Positions 25,847 to 33,374 of a stretch of 64,000 nt of DNA are shown in pieces. Under the pieces are notes generated by a model, which was not told the DNA's origin, did no database searches, and was given only the letters and a program-made list of their open reading frames with translations. The DNA is from Scatosoma sp045542595 (GTDB lineage Bacteria; Bacillota; Clostridia; Christensenellales; Borkfalkiaceae). The stretch is from the NCBI GenBank assembly GCA_045542595.1, contig JAZQLI010000002.1:1-64000 (forward strand), in the 5' to 3' direction. Numbering within the stretch: the stretch's first letter is position 1; each line of letters opens with the position of its first letter. The translations under genes were made by a program, and so were the position numbers.

Positions 25847-26287
25847 TTATTTCGTCCCCGTGCTACCAAAGCCGCCTGCGCCGCGCACGGTATCCGAAAG
25901 CTCGTCGCTCTCTTCAAAATCCACCTTTAAAAACGGAGCAACGACAAGCTGCGCGATACGTTCGCCGCAAGCCACGCTTTGCGGCTTGTCCGAATGGTTA
26001 TGTAACGCCACCATCACTTCGCCGCGATAATCCGCGTCCACTACCCCCACCTTGTTCGCCGGCGCAAGACCGCGCTTACTAGCAAGCCCACTGCGCGCAT
26101 AGATAAGCCCTGCATACCCTTCGGGGATTTCCATTGCAAGCCCCGTATGCACCAGCACCGTTTGCGCAGGCGCGATAACGATATCTTCGTCGCATACCGC
26201 GTATAAATCCGCCCCTGCGGCATACGCGCTACCGTACGTCGGTAACACCGCTTTTTGATGTAACTTCTTCACGTTTACTTTCGGCAT
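25847..26287 (-). CDS. dut: dUTP diphosphatase
   Basis: Hydrolyses dUTP to dUMP, keeping uracil out of DNA and feeding ThyA. The 146 residues contain the five trimeric-dUTPase motifs: AGADLYA, ARSGLASKRGL, VGVVDADYRGEV, GERIAQLVV and RGAGGFGSTG at the C terminus. It is the first gene of the run dut-trmB-ABC-rex-adhE, read from the promoter at 26349-26377. It lies directly downstream of the phage-like cassette, but the sequence looks like the ordinary cellular enzyme. Confidence 0.95.
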   Translation of the reverse strand: MPKVNVKKLHQKAVLPTYGSAYAAGADLYAVCDEDIVIAPAQTVLVHTGLAMEIPEGYAGLIYARSGLASKRGLAPANKVGVVDADYRGEVMVALHNHSDKPQSVACGERIAQLVVAPFLKVDFEESDELSDTVRGAGGFGSTGTK

Positions 26288-26340
26288 AATAACACCTTCC
26301 TTTTTTTAAACACCTTTTAACACCTAAGTGTTTTTCCTGT

Positions 26341-26359
26341 TTTGTTATATTATAACAAA
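26341..26359. promoter_or_regulatory. 19-bp palindrome over the -10 of the dut-rex-adhE run
   Basis: TTTGTTATA-T-TATAACAAA, perfect arms of 9 bp around one base, lying across the -10 box. The arms share TTGTTA/TAACAA with the Rex box (TTGTTAA-N4-TTAACAA), but the half-sites are 1 bp closer. A repressor site is likely; identity is open. Confidence 0.55.
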
Positions 26360-26377
26360 CCGCGCATAAAAAAGCAA
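26349..26377 (-). promoter_or_regulatory. Sigma-A promoter of dut-trmB-ABC-rex-adhE
   Basis: On the minus strand TTGCTT (26372-26377), 17-nt spacer, TATAAT (26349-26354), 61 nt before the dut start. I see no later strong promoter before adhE. Confidence 0.75.
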
Positions 26378-26380
26378 GTA

Positions 26381-26415
26381 AAAAAAGCGTAAAACACGTT
26401 TCCGCATTCCACGCT
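26381..26415 (-). terminator. Weak terminator of the phage-like cassette
   Basis: On the minus strand AGCGT (26411-26415), 20-nt loop, ACGCT (26386-26390), then TTTTTT. Short stem, so readthrough into dut is possible. Confidence 0.35.
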
Positions 26416-26425
26416 CTTTTTATTC

Positions 26426-26908
26426 TTAAATCCCTTCCAAAAAATAGTCGTATAACGATTTATACCACGTCCCCGTATACTGCTTGGCAATGGGGTCGGC
26501 GACAAACGCGTCGAAACGCTCCTGCCCATCGCTATACGTGTTCGTATAATACTCTTTAACAATTACCGCACGCTCGTCTTCCGTCAACGAATAATCCACC
26601 AAATAAGGAGCACTTTCCGCTTCTTCTTCGGCAGGCTTGTTGGAAAAGCGCAAAAAGAATTCTAACGCTTCCCGTAGCATCGTAACTTCTTCGTCGTGCA
26701 CGGCTTGCAATTTCTCGCAATACTGTTCCCAAATATCACTCAAGAATATTCCCCGCTCAATAAGACGGTACTTTTCCGCTTTTTTGTCTTCTTCCAGCTG
26801 CCTGTCCAAACGGTTTTTCTTCAGCTGTGCAGACCGTACTTCTAAAAGCTGTTCAGCGGTCAATAGAGCAAACTGCTCGTCCGTGTAAGAAATAATGTCA
26901 ATCGTCAT
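26426..26908 (-). CDS. Last gene of the phage-like cassette, unknown function
   Basis: I do not recognise this 160-residue acidic protein. The N-terminal half is charged and helical (AEQLLEVRSAQLKKNRLDRQLEEDKKAEKYRL), which suggests a coiled coil. The second half has aromatic-rich segments and ends in WYKSLYDYFLEGI. GGGGGTGA precedes the ATG. It is 12 nt downstream of the gp10-position gene, in the place where P22-like phages carry tail-needle or ejection genes, but nothing in the sequence shows that role. Confidence 0.6.
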   Translation of the reverse strand: MTIDIISYTDEQFALLTAEQLLEVRSAQLKKNRLDRQLEEDKKAEKYRLIERGIFLSDIWEQYCEKLQAVHDEEVTMLREALEFFLRFSNKPAEEEAESAPYLVDYSLTEDERAVIVKEYYTNTYSDGQERFDAFVADPIAKQYTGTWYKSLYDYFLEGI

Positions 26909-26920
26909 CTCTTCACCCCC

Positions 26921-28300
26921 TTACGCCAGCTGACTTTGCAAACTTTGCGTCGTTACGTTTAAGCCTTTCAGTTTACAATCTTTTCTCAAAACAAACCGCA
27001 AACCAAACTCTTTACCGCGAAGTGAGAAATCGCACGTACACCGCCCGTTTACAAATACGCATTCCGCCGTCTTTTCATCTTCATCGGAAGAAAGCGTAAG
27101 CTTGCAACGCCCTTCACCGAAGAGTTCTATTTTTTCCAAAGTCTTTCGCCCGTCGACGTTAAAATCCGTCCAAGCCGACTGCACGGCGTATTCCGTCCAA
27201 TCGGGCAAATCCCCGTTCCGCTTTACCCTATGCCAAGCGCCGTCCGCAACGCAAAACGCTTCGCCTGCAATAGAGCACAGCTTTGAAAACGGTACGCTGA
27301 AATACCCTTCTTCGCTTTCCATATCCACTGCCACCGCGCAAGGATTTCCGTCCGTAGCGATATACGTTACAAGATAGGTATTATCAAACGCAGCGCGCGT
27401 ACAAGTAGAAGTATTTGAAATCTTCAAATCCAAATTTTTCGCCACACGCCAAACGATTTCCCCGTTCATAGCGTATATCCCGTCGTCCGCAAGGAAAAAC
27501 GCCTTCTTGCCGTCCACGGATACGTTACACACCGTTTTTCCGCAAATTTTTCCGCCGCCGTACGCAACGCGTCGCACACGCATATCCCTATCGTCGCCTT
27601 GTACGTCCACGTAACAAATTCCCCGTTCGAAAAATAAATACACTCTGTCAAACAACGTTTCCATACCCGTCAATATTCCGTACTCTCCAGGAATTGCCAG
27701 CCTACCGCCCCCATCAAGTGCCGACTGAATATCATCCGGCTTAAACGGCGCGGAATACACTATCGTATGTCCGTCCAGCGCATAAAACGCCCTACCGCCG
27801 CAAAAACAACCCATCGCGAGCATTTTTACCGCCGAAAGTTCAACGATTCCGGCCGCCGCAGAGTGCACAAACAACCCGTTTTCTCCTACGAACATAGAAA
27901 AATACTGCTCGTCGTTCGTTTCACGCCGAATAGCGGATACCATTTTCATTTTCCCTGTAAACGTATGCGTTTTTACAAACGCACCTTCTTCTTCGTCATA
28001 GAGATATAACAGTCCCGTTTCGGTCAAATACCCCAACGTTTTCACGCCCGTTGCGCCTTTTAAACGGTCCGATAAATAAAAAACACTATCTATGGCAGGC
28101 GAAGTCATATCGTGCTTTATGCTGTCCCAATACGCATTATACATTGTTTCCAAACCGATACCGCATTGTAAATTCCCGTTTAACAGCCGCACGTTCGAAG
28201 TGGCAATCAAAGGAATTTTATTCTTTTTTTGTGGTTCAAACGAAAACCCGTCGTATTTGTTTTTAGTACGCTTAACCGCCACTTTATATGTTTTCCCCAT
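26921..28300 (-). CDS. Phage-like protein at the P22 gp10 (tail hub) position
   Basis: I infer a head-completion or tail-hub role from order, size and style. The 459 residues are rich in short beta strands with turns (for example DRVYLFFERGICYVDVQGDD, KKAFFLADDGIYAMNGEIVW), the pattern of a beta propeller. P22 gp10 is a propeller-containing protein of similar size that follows gp4. ATG 28300 is chosen over GTG 28312 because AAGGTGGG is then well spaced. It begins 2 nt after the preceding stop. Homology is not proven by residues I can name. Confidence 0.55.
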   Translation of the reverse strand: MGKTYKVAVKRTKNKYDGFSFEPQKKNKIPLIATSNVRLLNGNLQCGIGLETMYNAYWDSIKHDMTSPAIDSVFYLSDRLKGATGVKTLGYLTETGLLYLYDEEEGAFVKTHTFTGKMKMVSAIRRETNDEQYFSMFVGENGLFVHSAAAGIVELSAVKMLAMGCFCGGRAFYALDGHTIVYSAPFKPDDIQSALDGGGRLAIPGEYGILTGMETLFDRVYLFFERGICYVDVQGDDRDMRVRRVAYGGGKICGKTVCNVSVDGKKAFFLADDGIYAMNGEIVWRVAKNLDLKISNTSTCTRAAFDNTYLVTYIATDGNPCAVAVDMESEEGYFSVPFSKLCSIAGEAFCVADGAWHRVKRNGDLPDWTEYAVQSAWTDFNVDGRKTLEKIELFGEGRCKLTLSSDEDEKTAECVFVNGRCTCDFSLRGKEFGLRFVLRKDCKLKGLNVTTQSLQSQLA

Positions 28301-28302
28301 CG

Positions 28303-28857
28303 TTATACCCACCTTCTTGAACGTATCACCTTACCTGCGTGCAAACGGTACGTACGCTTCAAAACGTCTTTATACTTTTTCTCCCAAACGGCACTCTCCG
28401 CAAACAGCCCTTTCATCAACGAGTATTCCGCCGCCATACCGTAAGCAAATAATCGTACGGACGCAAACAGCGAAAAATCACTCTCCTCTCCAAGCTCCTT
28501 TTTATCGGGCGTATACGCATAAATTATCTTAAACGTACCGCTTTGCGCTTGGAGATATTCGGGATATATTTTAAACGGTACGTCGTTTCCCCATTCGTCC
28601 TGCACTTTCAAAACGCGCACAACGCTTTTAGGCATTGCCGAATATTCAATTATCCCCGTTTCCGATTGCACTACCGTTTCCGCTTTTAAAGGTAAATAGT
28701 CCAAAGCCAATTCGTTTTCTACGATATTGAAACAAGTCAATAAAATTTGAGTGTCTTCACGCCCCGTTTCGTCGCCCTGTTCCAAAAACGCCTTCACTTT
28801 ATCCGCAATACCTATTTCCCCTGCGGCAGCGATAATCGTCTCGTTCACCTTAATCAT
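28303..28857 (-). CDS. Phage-like head-tail adaptor at the P22 gp4 position
   Basis: A 184-residue protein starting MIKVNETIIAAAGEIGIADKVKAFLEQ, with a helical N terminus, a middle VLKVQDEWGNDVPFKIYPEYLQ and PDKKELGEESDFSLFASVRLFAYGMAAEY, then a basic end (KVIRSRRWV). Helical adaptors with an FxLxxRLFAYGMAAEYxL helix are common between capsid and tail genes. The start at 28857 has AAAGGAGG; the frame runs open to 29055 but overlaps nothing functional. Size and order match P22 gp4 (about 166 residues). Confidence 0.6.
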   Translation of the reverse strand: MIKVNETIIAAAGEIGIADKVKAFLEQGDETGREDTQILLTCFNIVENELALDYLPLKAETVVQSETGIIEYSAMPKSVVRVLKVQDEWGNDVPFKIYPEYLQAQSGTFKIIYAYTPDKKELGEESDFSLFASVRLFAYGMAAEYSLMKGLFAESAVWEKKYKDVLKRTYRLHAGKVIRSRRWV

Positions 28858-29003
28858 ATCAAACCTCCTTTCCCCGCATATAACGCCATTCAACGCATAC
28901 ACGGGTATCCCGTTTTTACATTTACACCCAAGCGCCGCGCCTAATAGAGCGCGGCGCACCCCTATCCCGTTTATCCTAATCCCCTTTCGCTTTTTACAGC
29001 TTT

Positions 29004-30170
29004 TTACGCTTCGGTAATCCCCGAAAGCATACCTTGACCGTTCGGACGAGAACACATCAATTCAGCATATTTCACAAGCGTAGCGGTATAAATAGGCTTA
29101 CCGGGCACTTGCTTCAAAATTTTGCCGTCTTCGCCTTCCAGCCACTTCCAATCGCAAAGTTGATGAATTTTGAAATCGTCGGTGTTCAATAAATACATCG
29201 TACCTTCGGGGCAGAATCTATCCGCCACAACGGGCACGCCGTTAAAACTCATTGCCTTAAAGCCGCCTTCAAATTCCACGGTAGGCACAGCCGCGCCGTG
29301 CGCACGGAAATACTCCGCCAAAGCACGTCTAACCCCCCAAGAACAAACGATAAAGTTTACCTTTCCACCGGAGTTTTCTTCAATGCAGTCCATCGCCTTT
29401 TGAATGGCATTTTCACTGATTGCACCCACGTTCGTCTTTACGTAAGGTTTCATCACAGGCGAAACGCTTCTTTCCACGCCGTAAAGCGCACCGTTGCCGA
29501 AAATCGCTTTCAAACCGGTAATCTCGTAATCTTTACTGCCGTATAAATACATCGCGCCGCCAATAACCGCCGTAGTGCCTACGTTACTTTGGTCGAAGTA
29601 CAATTTCTTTTCTTCGCGGTCAATCGCCACAATTTTTGCACCGCTGGGCACTGTTACCACGTTGCCGTCTTGGTCTCTGAAATCAATACGCATACCTTCA
29701 GTAAACGGCGAAACGTCCAAAACGTAAATCCAGTTTTCATCACAGTCTTCCACCAAACCAAGCTCACCCGTACCGTCGCCGTATAACATTCTCCCGAAGT
29801 TAAACGACGCACTCTTGATAAGCGTTTGCATTTCGTCATTGAGTAAATTAACGAACGCCCCTTCGTTGTTTGCCGACGCGCGAAGTGCTTTATCGGAAAT
29901 TTCAATCGTACCGTATAAGTTTTTCAAGGTAGACACAAATTGCACGCGTTCTCCCGAAGAAGCGCCGGGCAAATCCCCCGTTTCACTTCCGGCGGAAATA
30001 CCGCCGTTTAAGCCGTATTTCACAAGCTTTCTCACGTCCTTACCCACGACGTCTGCCGTAGAGCGTTGAATTTGTGCAAGTAAAGGATTCGCCTTTAAAT
30101 CCAAAGCTTCCGTTACCGCGTCAAGATAAAAAGATTTCAATGCGTTATCCGCAGTTTCTACAGTAATCAT
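29004..30170 (-). CDS. Phage major capsid protein
   Basis: Coat subunit. The 388 residues resemble capsid proteins of Clostridia phages and prophages: N-terminal NALKSFYLDAVTEALDLKANPLLAQI, then VSTLKNLYGTIEISDKALRASANNEGAFVNLLNDEM, NFGRMLYGDGTGELG, and a C-terminal domain with GGFKAMSFNGVPVVADRFCPEGTMYLLN, the usual HK97-fold domain-A style. The frame is intact. It follows the scaffold gene after 50 nt of A-rich sequence with CAGGAG as ribosome site. Confidence 0.82.
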   Translation of the reverse strand: MITVETADNALKSFYLDAVTEALDLKANPLLAQIQRSTADVVGKDVRKLVKYGLNGGISAGSETGDLPGASSGERVQFVSTLKNLYGTIEISDKALRASANNEGAFVNLLNDEMQTLIKSASFNFGRMLYGDGTGELGLVEDCDENWIYVLDVSPFTEGMRIDFRDQDGNVVTVPSGAKIVAIDREEKKLYFDQSNVGTTAVIGGAMYLYGSKDYEITGLKAIFGNGALYGVERSVSPVMKPYVKTNVGAISENAIQKAMDCIEENSGGKVNFIVCSWGVRRALAEYFRAHGAAVPTVEFEGGFKAMSFNGVPVVADRFCPEGTMYLLNTDDFKIHQLCDWKWLEGEDGKILKQVPGKPIYTATLVKYAELMCSRPNGQGMLSGITEA

Positions 30171-30220
30171 ATTATTTTAATTCTCCTGTTTTATAATTTT
30201 TTATTTTATATTTTTTATTT

Positions 30221-31036
30221 TCACGCTTGCATTCCACCGTTTTTAAACATAAGCAACGCCATATTGCCTGCTTCGTGGATAGATTTTGCTTTTTGCGGCG
30301 GCGTTGCAAGCGCACCCGCGCCTCCGCACAGCAAGGGCGCACCGCTTTTGCCTATAGAAGAAAGATATTCCCCTATAAGCTTAAGCCGCACACTCTCATC
30401 AGCTTTCACCCGTTCGTACAGCTCGTCCGAAGTCATTACAGCGTTTCTTTGGCTCGGCTCTTGACGAACGGTATCCCCGTCCGTTTGTTCTTGCGTAACC
30501 GTTGAGTTTTTCTCTTCCCAACCGTCCTGCGCCGCCCCTTCGTTTGCCGTTGAACGGATTATGGCGTTTTCGCTTTCCATAAGCGTTTCGCCTTTCACCG
30601 ATTGTTCTTCCTTGGCGGCGTTGTCTTCTTGTAACGCCCCGTCGAAGTCCTGCCCATTTAGTTGGGTTTCGTCGGAAAGCGCGCGTACGTTCGCCCTTTC
30701 CAAATCGGAAATAAAATCGTCAAATTTTTCTTCTTCCGCCTTTCTTACCGCCGCGTTTTTACGGAGTTTTTCCACCCCTTTATTCGCCGCGTTTTCCAAT
30801 TTTTCCGCTTCGAAATTTTCCAACTGTTTTTGTAACTGTTTCAGCTTTTGGCTGCGCCGCGTAAACTCCGCCTGCAAACAGCCATACGCCTTATAAAGGG
30901 CGTTCACGTCCTTAAATTTCCCCAGCGCCGCCGAGACGTTTTCGGTGTTTTCCGTCCGTTCTTCACTATCCACCGCCTTTGCCGTTGCAATGTTCTCCGC
31001 GCTTTCCTTTTCGTAAACGTTGTCCTTTTCCTGCAT
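30221..31036 (-). CDS. Phage-like scaffolding protein
   Basis: A 271-residue, very charged protein placed between portal and capsid, the standard site of the scaffold that shapes the procapsid. Residues about 47-110 form a long predicted coiled coil (RRSQKLKQLQKQLENFEAEKLEN), followed by a low-complexity acidic middle and a C-terminal helical end (SVRLKLIGEYLSSIG, IHEAGNMALLMF) that could bind coat. Scaffold sequences diverge fast, so the call rests on position and composition. Confidence 0.65.
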   Translation of the reverse strand: MQEKDNVYEKESAENIATAKAVDSEERTENTENVSAALGKFKDVNALYKAYGCLQAEFTRRSQKLKQLQKQLENFEAEKLENAANKGVEKLRKNAAVRKAEEEKFDDFISDLERANVRALSDETQLNGQDFDGALQEDNAAKEEQSVKGETLMESENAIIRSTANEGAAQDGWEEKNSTVTQEQTDGDTVRQEPSQRNAVMTSDELYERVKADESVRLKLIGEYLSSIGKSGAPLLCGGAGALATPPQKAKSIHEAGNMALLMFKNGGMQA

Positions 31037-31053
31037 ATATCCTTTCCCCCTTT

Positions 31054-32946
31054 TTAGTCGTTTCTCGCCGATTGTTTTTTCGCCGCTTTATGCGCGGCAA
31101 TATGCGCCGTAATTCTTGCTTTTATCGCTTTGTCTTTCGACTTTTTAAATTCAGCCGAAAGTAAATATCTCGTATGCTCTATCGAGTGCAAATCGTGGTC
31201 GTCGTAATCGTCCACGTCCACGTCCGCGCTCTTCATATCCAAATTTTCTTCTCCTGCTTTCGCGATATGTAACGCGGAAATATCCCTTGCGTTTTCATAC
31301 GTCCCGTAGCCGAACGCTTCCAAAATTCTGTTCTTGTTCTCCGGTGAAATTTTGCCGTTTTCGTCCGTCAACACTCCCGCTTCATATAACCGCAACAACG
31401 TCGCGCGTTTCTCTTCGGACGTTACCGCTTCCTGCGTTTCAAATTGCACGTCGCTCACTGCAAGGTCGGCAGCATTGAAATAATACACCTGCGTTTTCTT
31501 GTTCTCCCCCGTGAGTGTCATCAGCCGCGCCGAACCGGCAAACTGCCGATACAAACGTAAAATTTGTCTACCCACTTCCTTGATAGCGCGTTCCATACTT
31601 CCTAATGTTGCCGACAATCTCGAATCGTCCTGCGAAAGCAATAGCTGCAACCCCGTCGCACTCGTTACCCTTGCCGGAGTAGAATTCGTCGATAAATCGG
31701 AAACGCCGCTAATTAAAGAAAACTCTTTTTCCAACCATTCTTCTTCGGAAGCAAACTCCGACGGCACGTTGCCGCAATCGAGCATTTCAGGCGCTTTTCC
31801 CCCTTGACGGTAAACGAGTACCTTACCCGGCAACAACCCTTCTTCCGACAATTCTTCGGTGTCCACCGAACCGTCTTCCACCGTCAAAACGCCCATAGAA
31901 ACACGGTTTAAAAATTCGTGTTTTCTGTTGCGAACGGCGTTGTACGCACGCTGTACGGGAATCATACGGTCAATCACGCTTATCCCAAAAAACGAGCCGG
32001 GTAACGTCATACAATCTTGCTTTACAAACGGGAATATCCGCTCACCGCGCTCGCCGTTGCGATAGGGCAGTTCCCCTTCGTATAAAAGCTTTCCACCGCC
32101 AACGATTTCCAGCCTGCCTTGCGGTGCTTCCGCCGTAGGGCGAGTATATCTTTCTATAAGTACCACGCCGTCCGTTACCGCGGCGCATTGCATACCCACG
32201 CTTTCGGTAGGCAGCTTACCGGCAGAAGGTGTCAAAACTCCAGCCATCGCCAACTCGGTTACCCCCGAACTTTCCACAGCTACGCCAAACTGCTCGCGAA
32301 TGAACTCCGCCGAAACGGCTTTTGCGTGAATAATACTATGCATATCTTCCACGCCGTCCGCATTGAGTTTATCAGGATAAATTTCAAACGGCGAAAGCGC
32401 GGTTACACTCACTTCCCCTTCGAATACTGCCGTACCGTCTTCGCGCAAGCCCACCTTTTTGCCGCCTTGTTCGTCCCAAGCCACCTTGTAAAACGCCGAG
32501 CCGCAAGCTTCCGCCCAAGCAATGGCTTTGGATACCGTGTCCGCAAACCCGATACGGCTTTGCGAATACTGTAACACTCCCGTTGCCAGCTTTGCCGCTT
32601 TCACGTCCCCTTCTTCGTCCGAAAACGCGCGAACGCGCAATACGGGACGTAATTTTTCCAGTTTGGCTATTCTAGAATCGATAAGCGGCGCGATATGGTT
32701 AAACACCCTGCGCGATTGCCAGTAAAACCGCTTGTCTTCTTCCACCACGCCGCCAAAAGGCGACACGTCGCAATACTGATTGCCGCTTAAAAAATTCATA
32801 TTGAGTATCCAACCGCTTTCCAAAGCGCGGCGTTCTTCTCTTCTTCTTTCGAAATCCTCTACCACGTCGCGCACAATTTTCTTTTCCCTGCGCAACGCCG
32901 CTTCTTCCCGTTCCTTTTGGGATATTCCTTTTTCGTCAAACGTCAT
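31054..32946 (-). CDS. Phage portal protein (P22-like)
   Basis: Forms the dodecameric DNA entry ring. The 630 residues are in the size range of P22-like portals. Visible are NMNFLSGNQYCDVSPFGG near the N terminus, WQSRRVFNHIAPLIDSRIAKLEKLRPVLRVR, the stem/wing region with PFVKQDCMTLPGSFFGISVIDRMIPVQRAYNAVRNRKHEFLNR, and VTSATGLQLLLSQDDSRLSATLGSMERAIKEVGRQIL, all typical portal segments. The C terminus is long, basic and helical, as in P22 barrel domains. It overlaps the 139-residue gene by 11 nt. Confidence 0.82.
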   Translation of the reverse strand: MTFDEKGISQKEREEAALRREKKIVRDVVEDFERRREERRALESGWILNMNFLSGNQYCDVSPFGGVVEEDKRFYWQSRRVFNHIAPLIDSRIAKLEKLRPVLRVRAFSDEEGDVKAAKLATGVLQYSQSRIGFADTVSKAIAWAEACGSAFYKVAWDEQGGKKVGLREDGTAVFEGEVSVTALSPFEIYPDKLNADGVEDMHSIIHAKAVSAEFIREQFGVAVESSGVTELAMAGVLTPSAGKLPTESVGMQCAAVTDGVVLIERYTRPTAEAPQGRLEIVGGGKLLYEGELPYRNGERGERIFPFVKQDCMTLPGSFFGISVIDRMIPVQRAYNAVRNRKHEFLNRVSMGVLTVEDGSVDTEELSEEGLLPGKVLVYRQGGKAPEMLDCGNVPSEFASEEEWLEKEFSLISGVSDLSTNSTPARVTSATGLQLLLSQDDSRLSATLGSMERAIKEVGRQILRLYRQFAGSARLMTLTGENKKTQVYYFNAADLAVSDVQFETQEAVTSEEKRATLLRLYEAGVLTDENGKISPENKNRILEAFGYGTYENARDISALHIAKAGEENLDMKSADVDVDDYDDHDLHSIEHTRYLLSAEFKKSKDKAIKARITAHIAAHKAAKKQSARND

Positions 32947-33355
32947 TTTTCTCCTCCGTCTTCAATTTCCTTACCACCCGTTTTCTCGGCTTCGGGCGCG
33001 CCTTTTTCTTGCTTTCTTGTGTTACCGAGTCTTTTTCAACGCATACCTGCCCCTCCTTTTCTTTCTTTTTAGACGAGTTTTTCACCGTCGTCTTCTCCGC
33101 TTCTAACGCCGCTAAAAGTCGTCTTTTTTCCTTTTCCAATTCTTCGTCGGTCATAGCTTCCAACCCCGTTCCGCCTTGCGCGTCCAACAATAATTGCACC
33201 GCCTTTAAATCGGGCGGAATATCCTTTTTCGTCTTCTTGCGCTTCGTGAGCTTTAACGCTCCGTCCACTTCAGCGTACTCTTCGGTTACTTCCGCCACCT
33301 GATAGCCAAGCGCCACTTTCATTAAAACCCCTTCCAACTGCCCGTTTTTATCCAT
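32936..33355 (-). CDS. Small basic protein between terminase and portal, small-terminase-like tail
   Basis: A 139-residue protein. The first half (LMKVALGYQVAEVTEEYAEVDGALKLTKRKKTKKDIPPDLKAVQLLL) resembles the C-terminal region of many small terminase or homeodomain-like phage proteins, which read GYxxEExxxEY...KxxPPDxxAxxxL. The N-terminal helix-turn-helix that would bind pac or cos DNA is missing. The last 50 residues are Lys/Arg-rich and disordered. A DNA-binding packaging role is possible. A copy of the repeated word (33041-33053) lies within it. Confidence 0.55.
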   Translation of the reverse strand: MDKNGQLEGVLMKVALGYQVAEVTEEYAEVDGALKLTKRKKTKKDIPPDLKAVQLLLDAQGGTGLEAMTDEELEKEKRRLLAALEAEKTTVKNSSKKKEKEGQVCVEKDSVTQESKKKARPKPRKRVVRKLKTEEKNDV

Positions 33356-33374
33356 CTTGTCTTCTTTTACCCCC

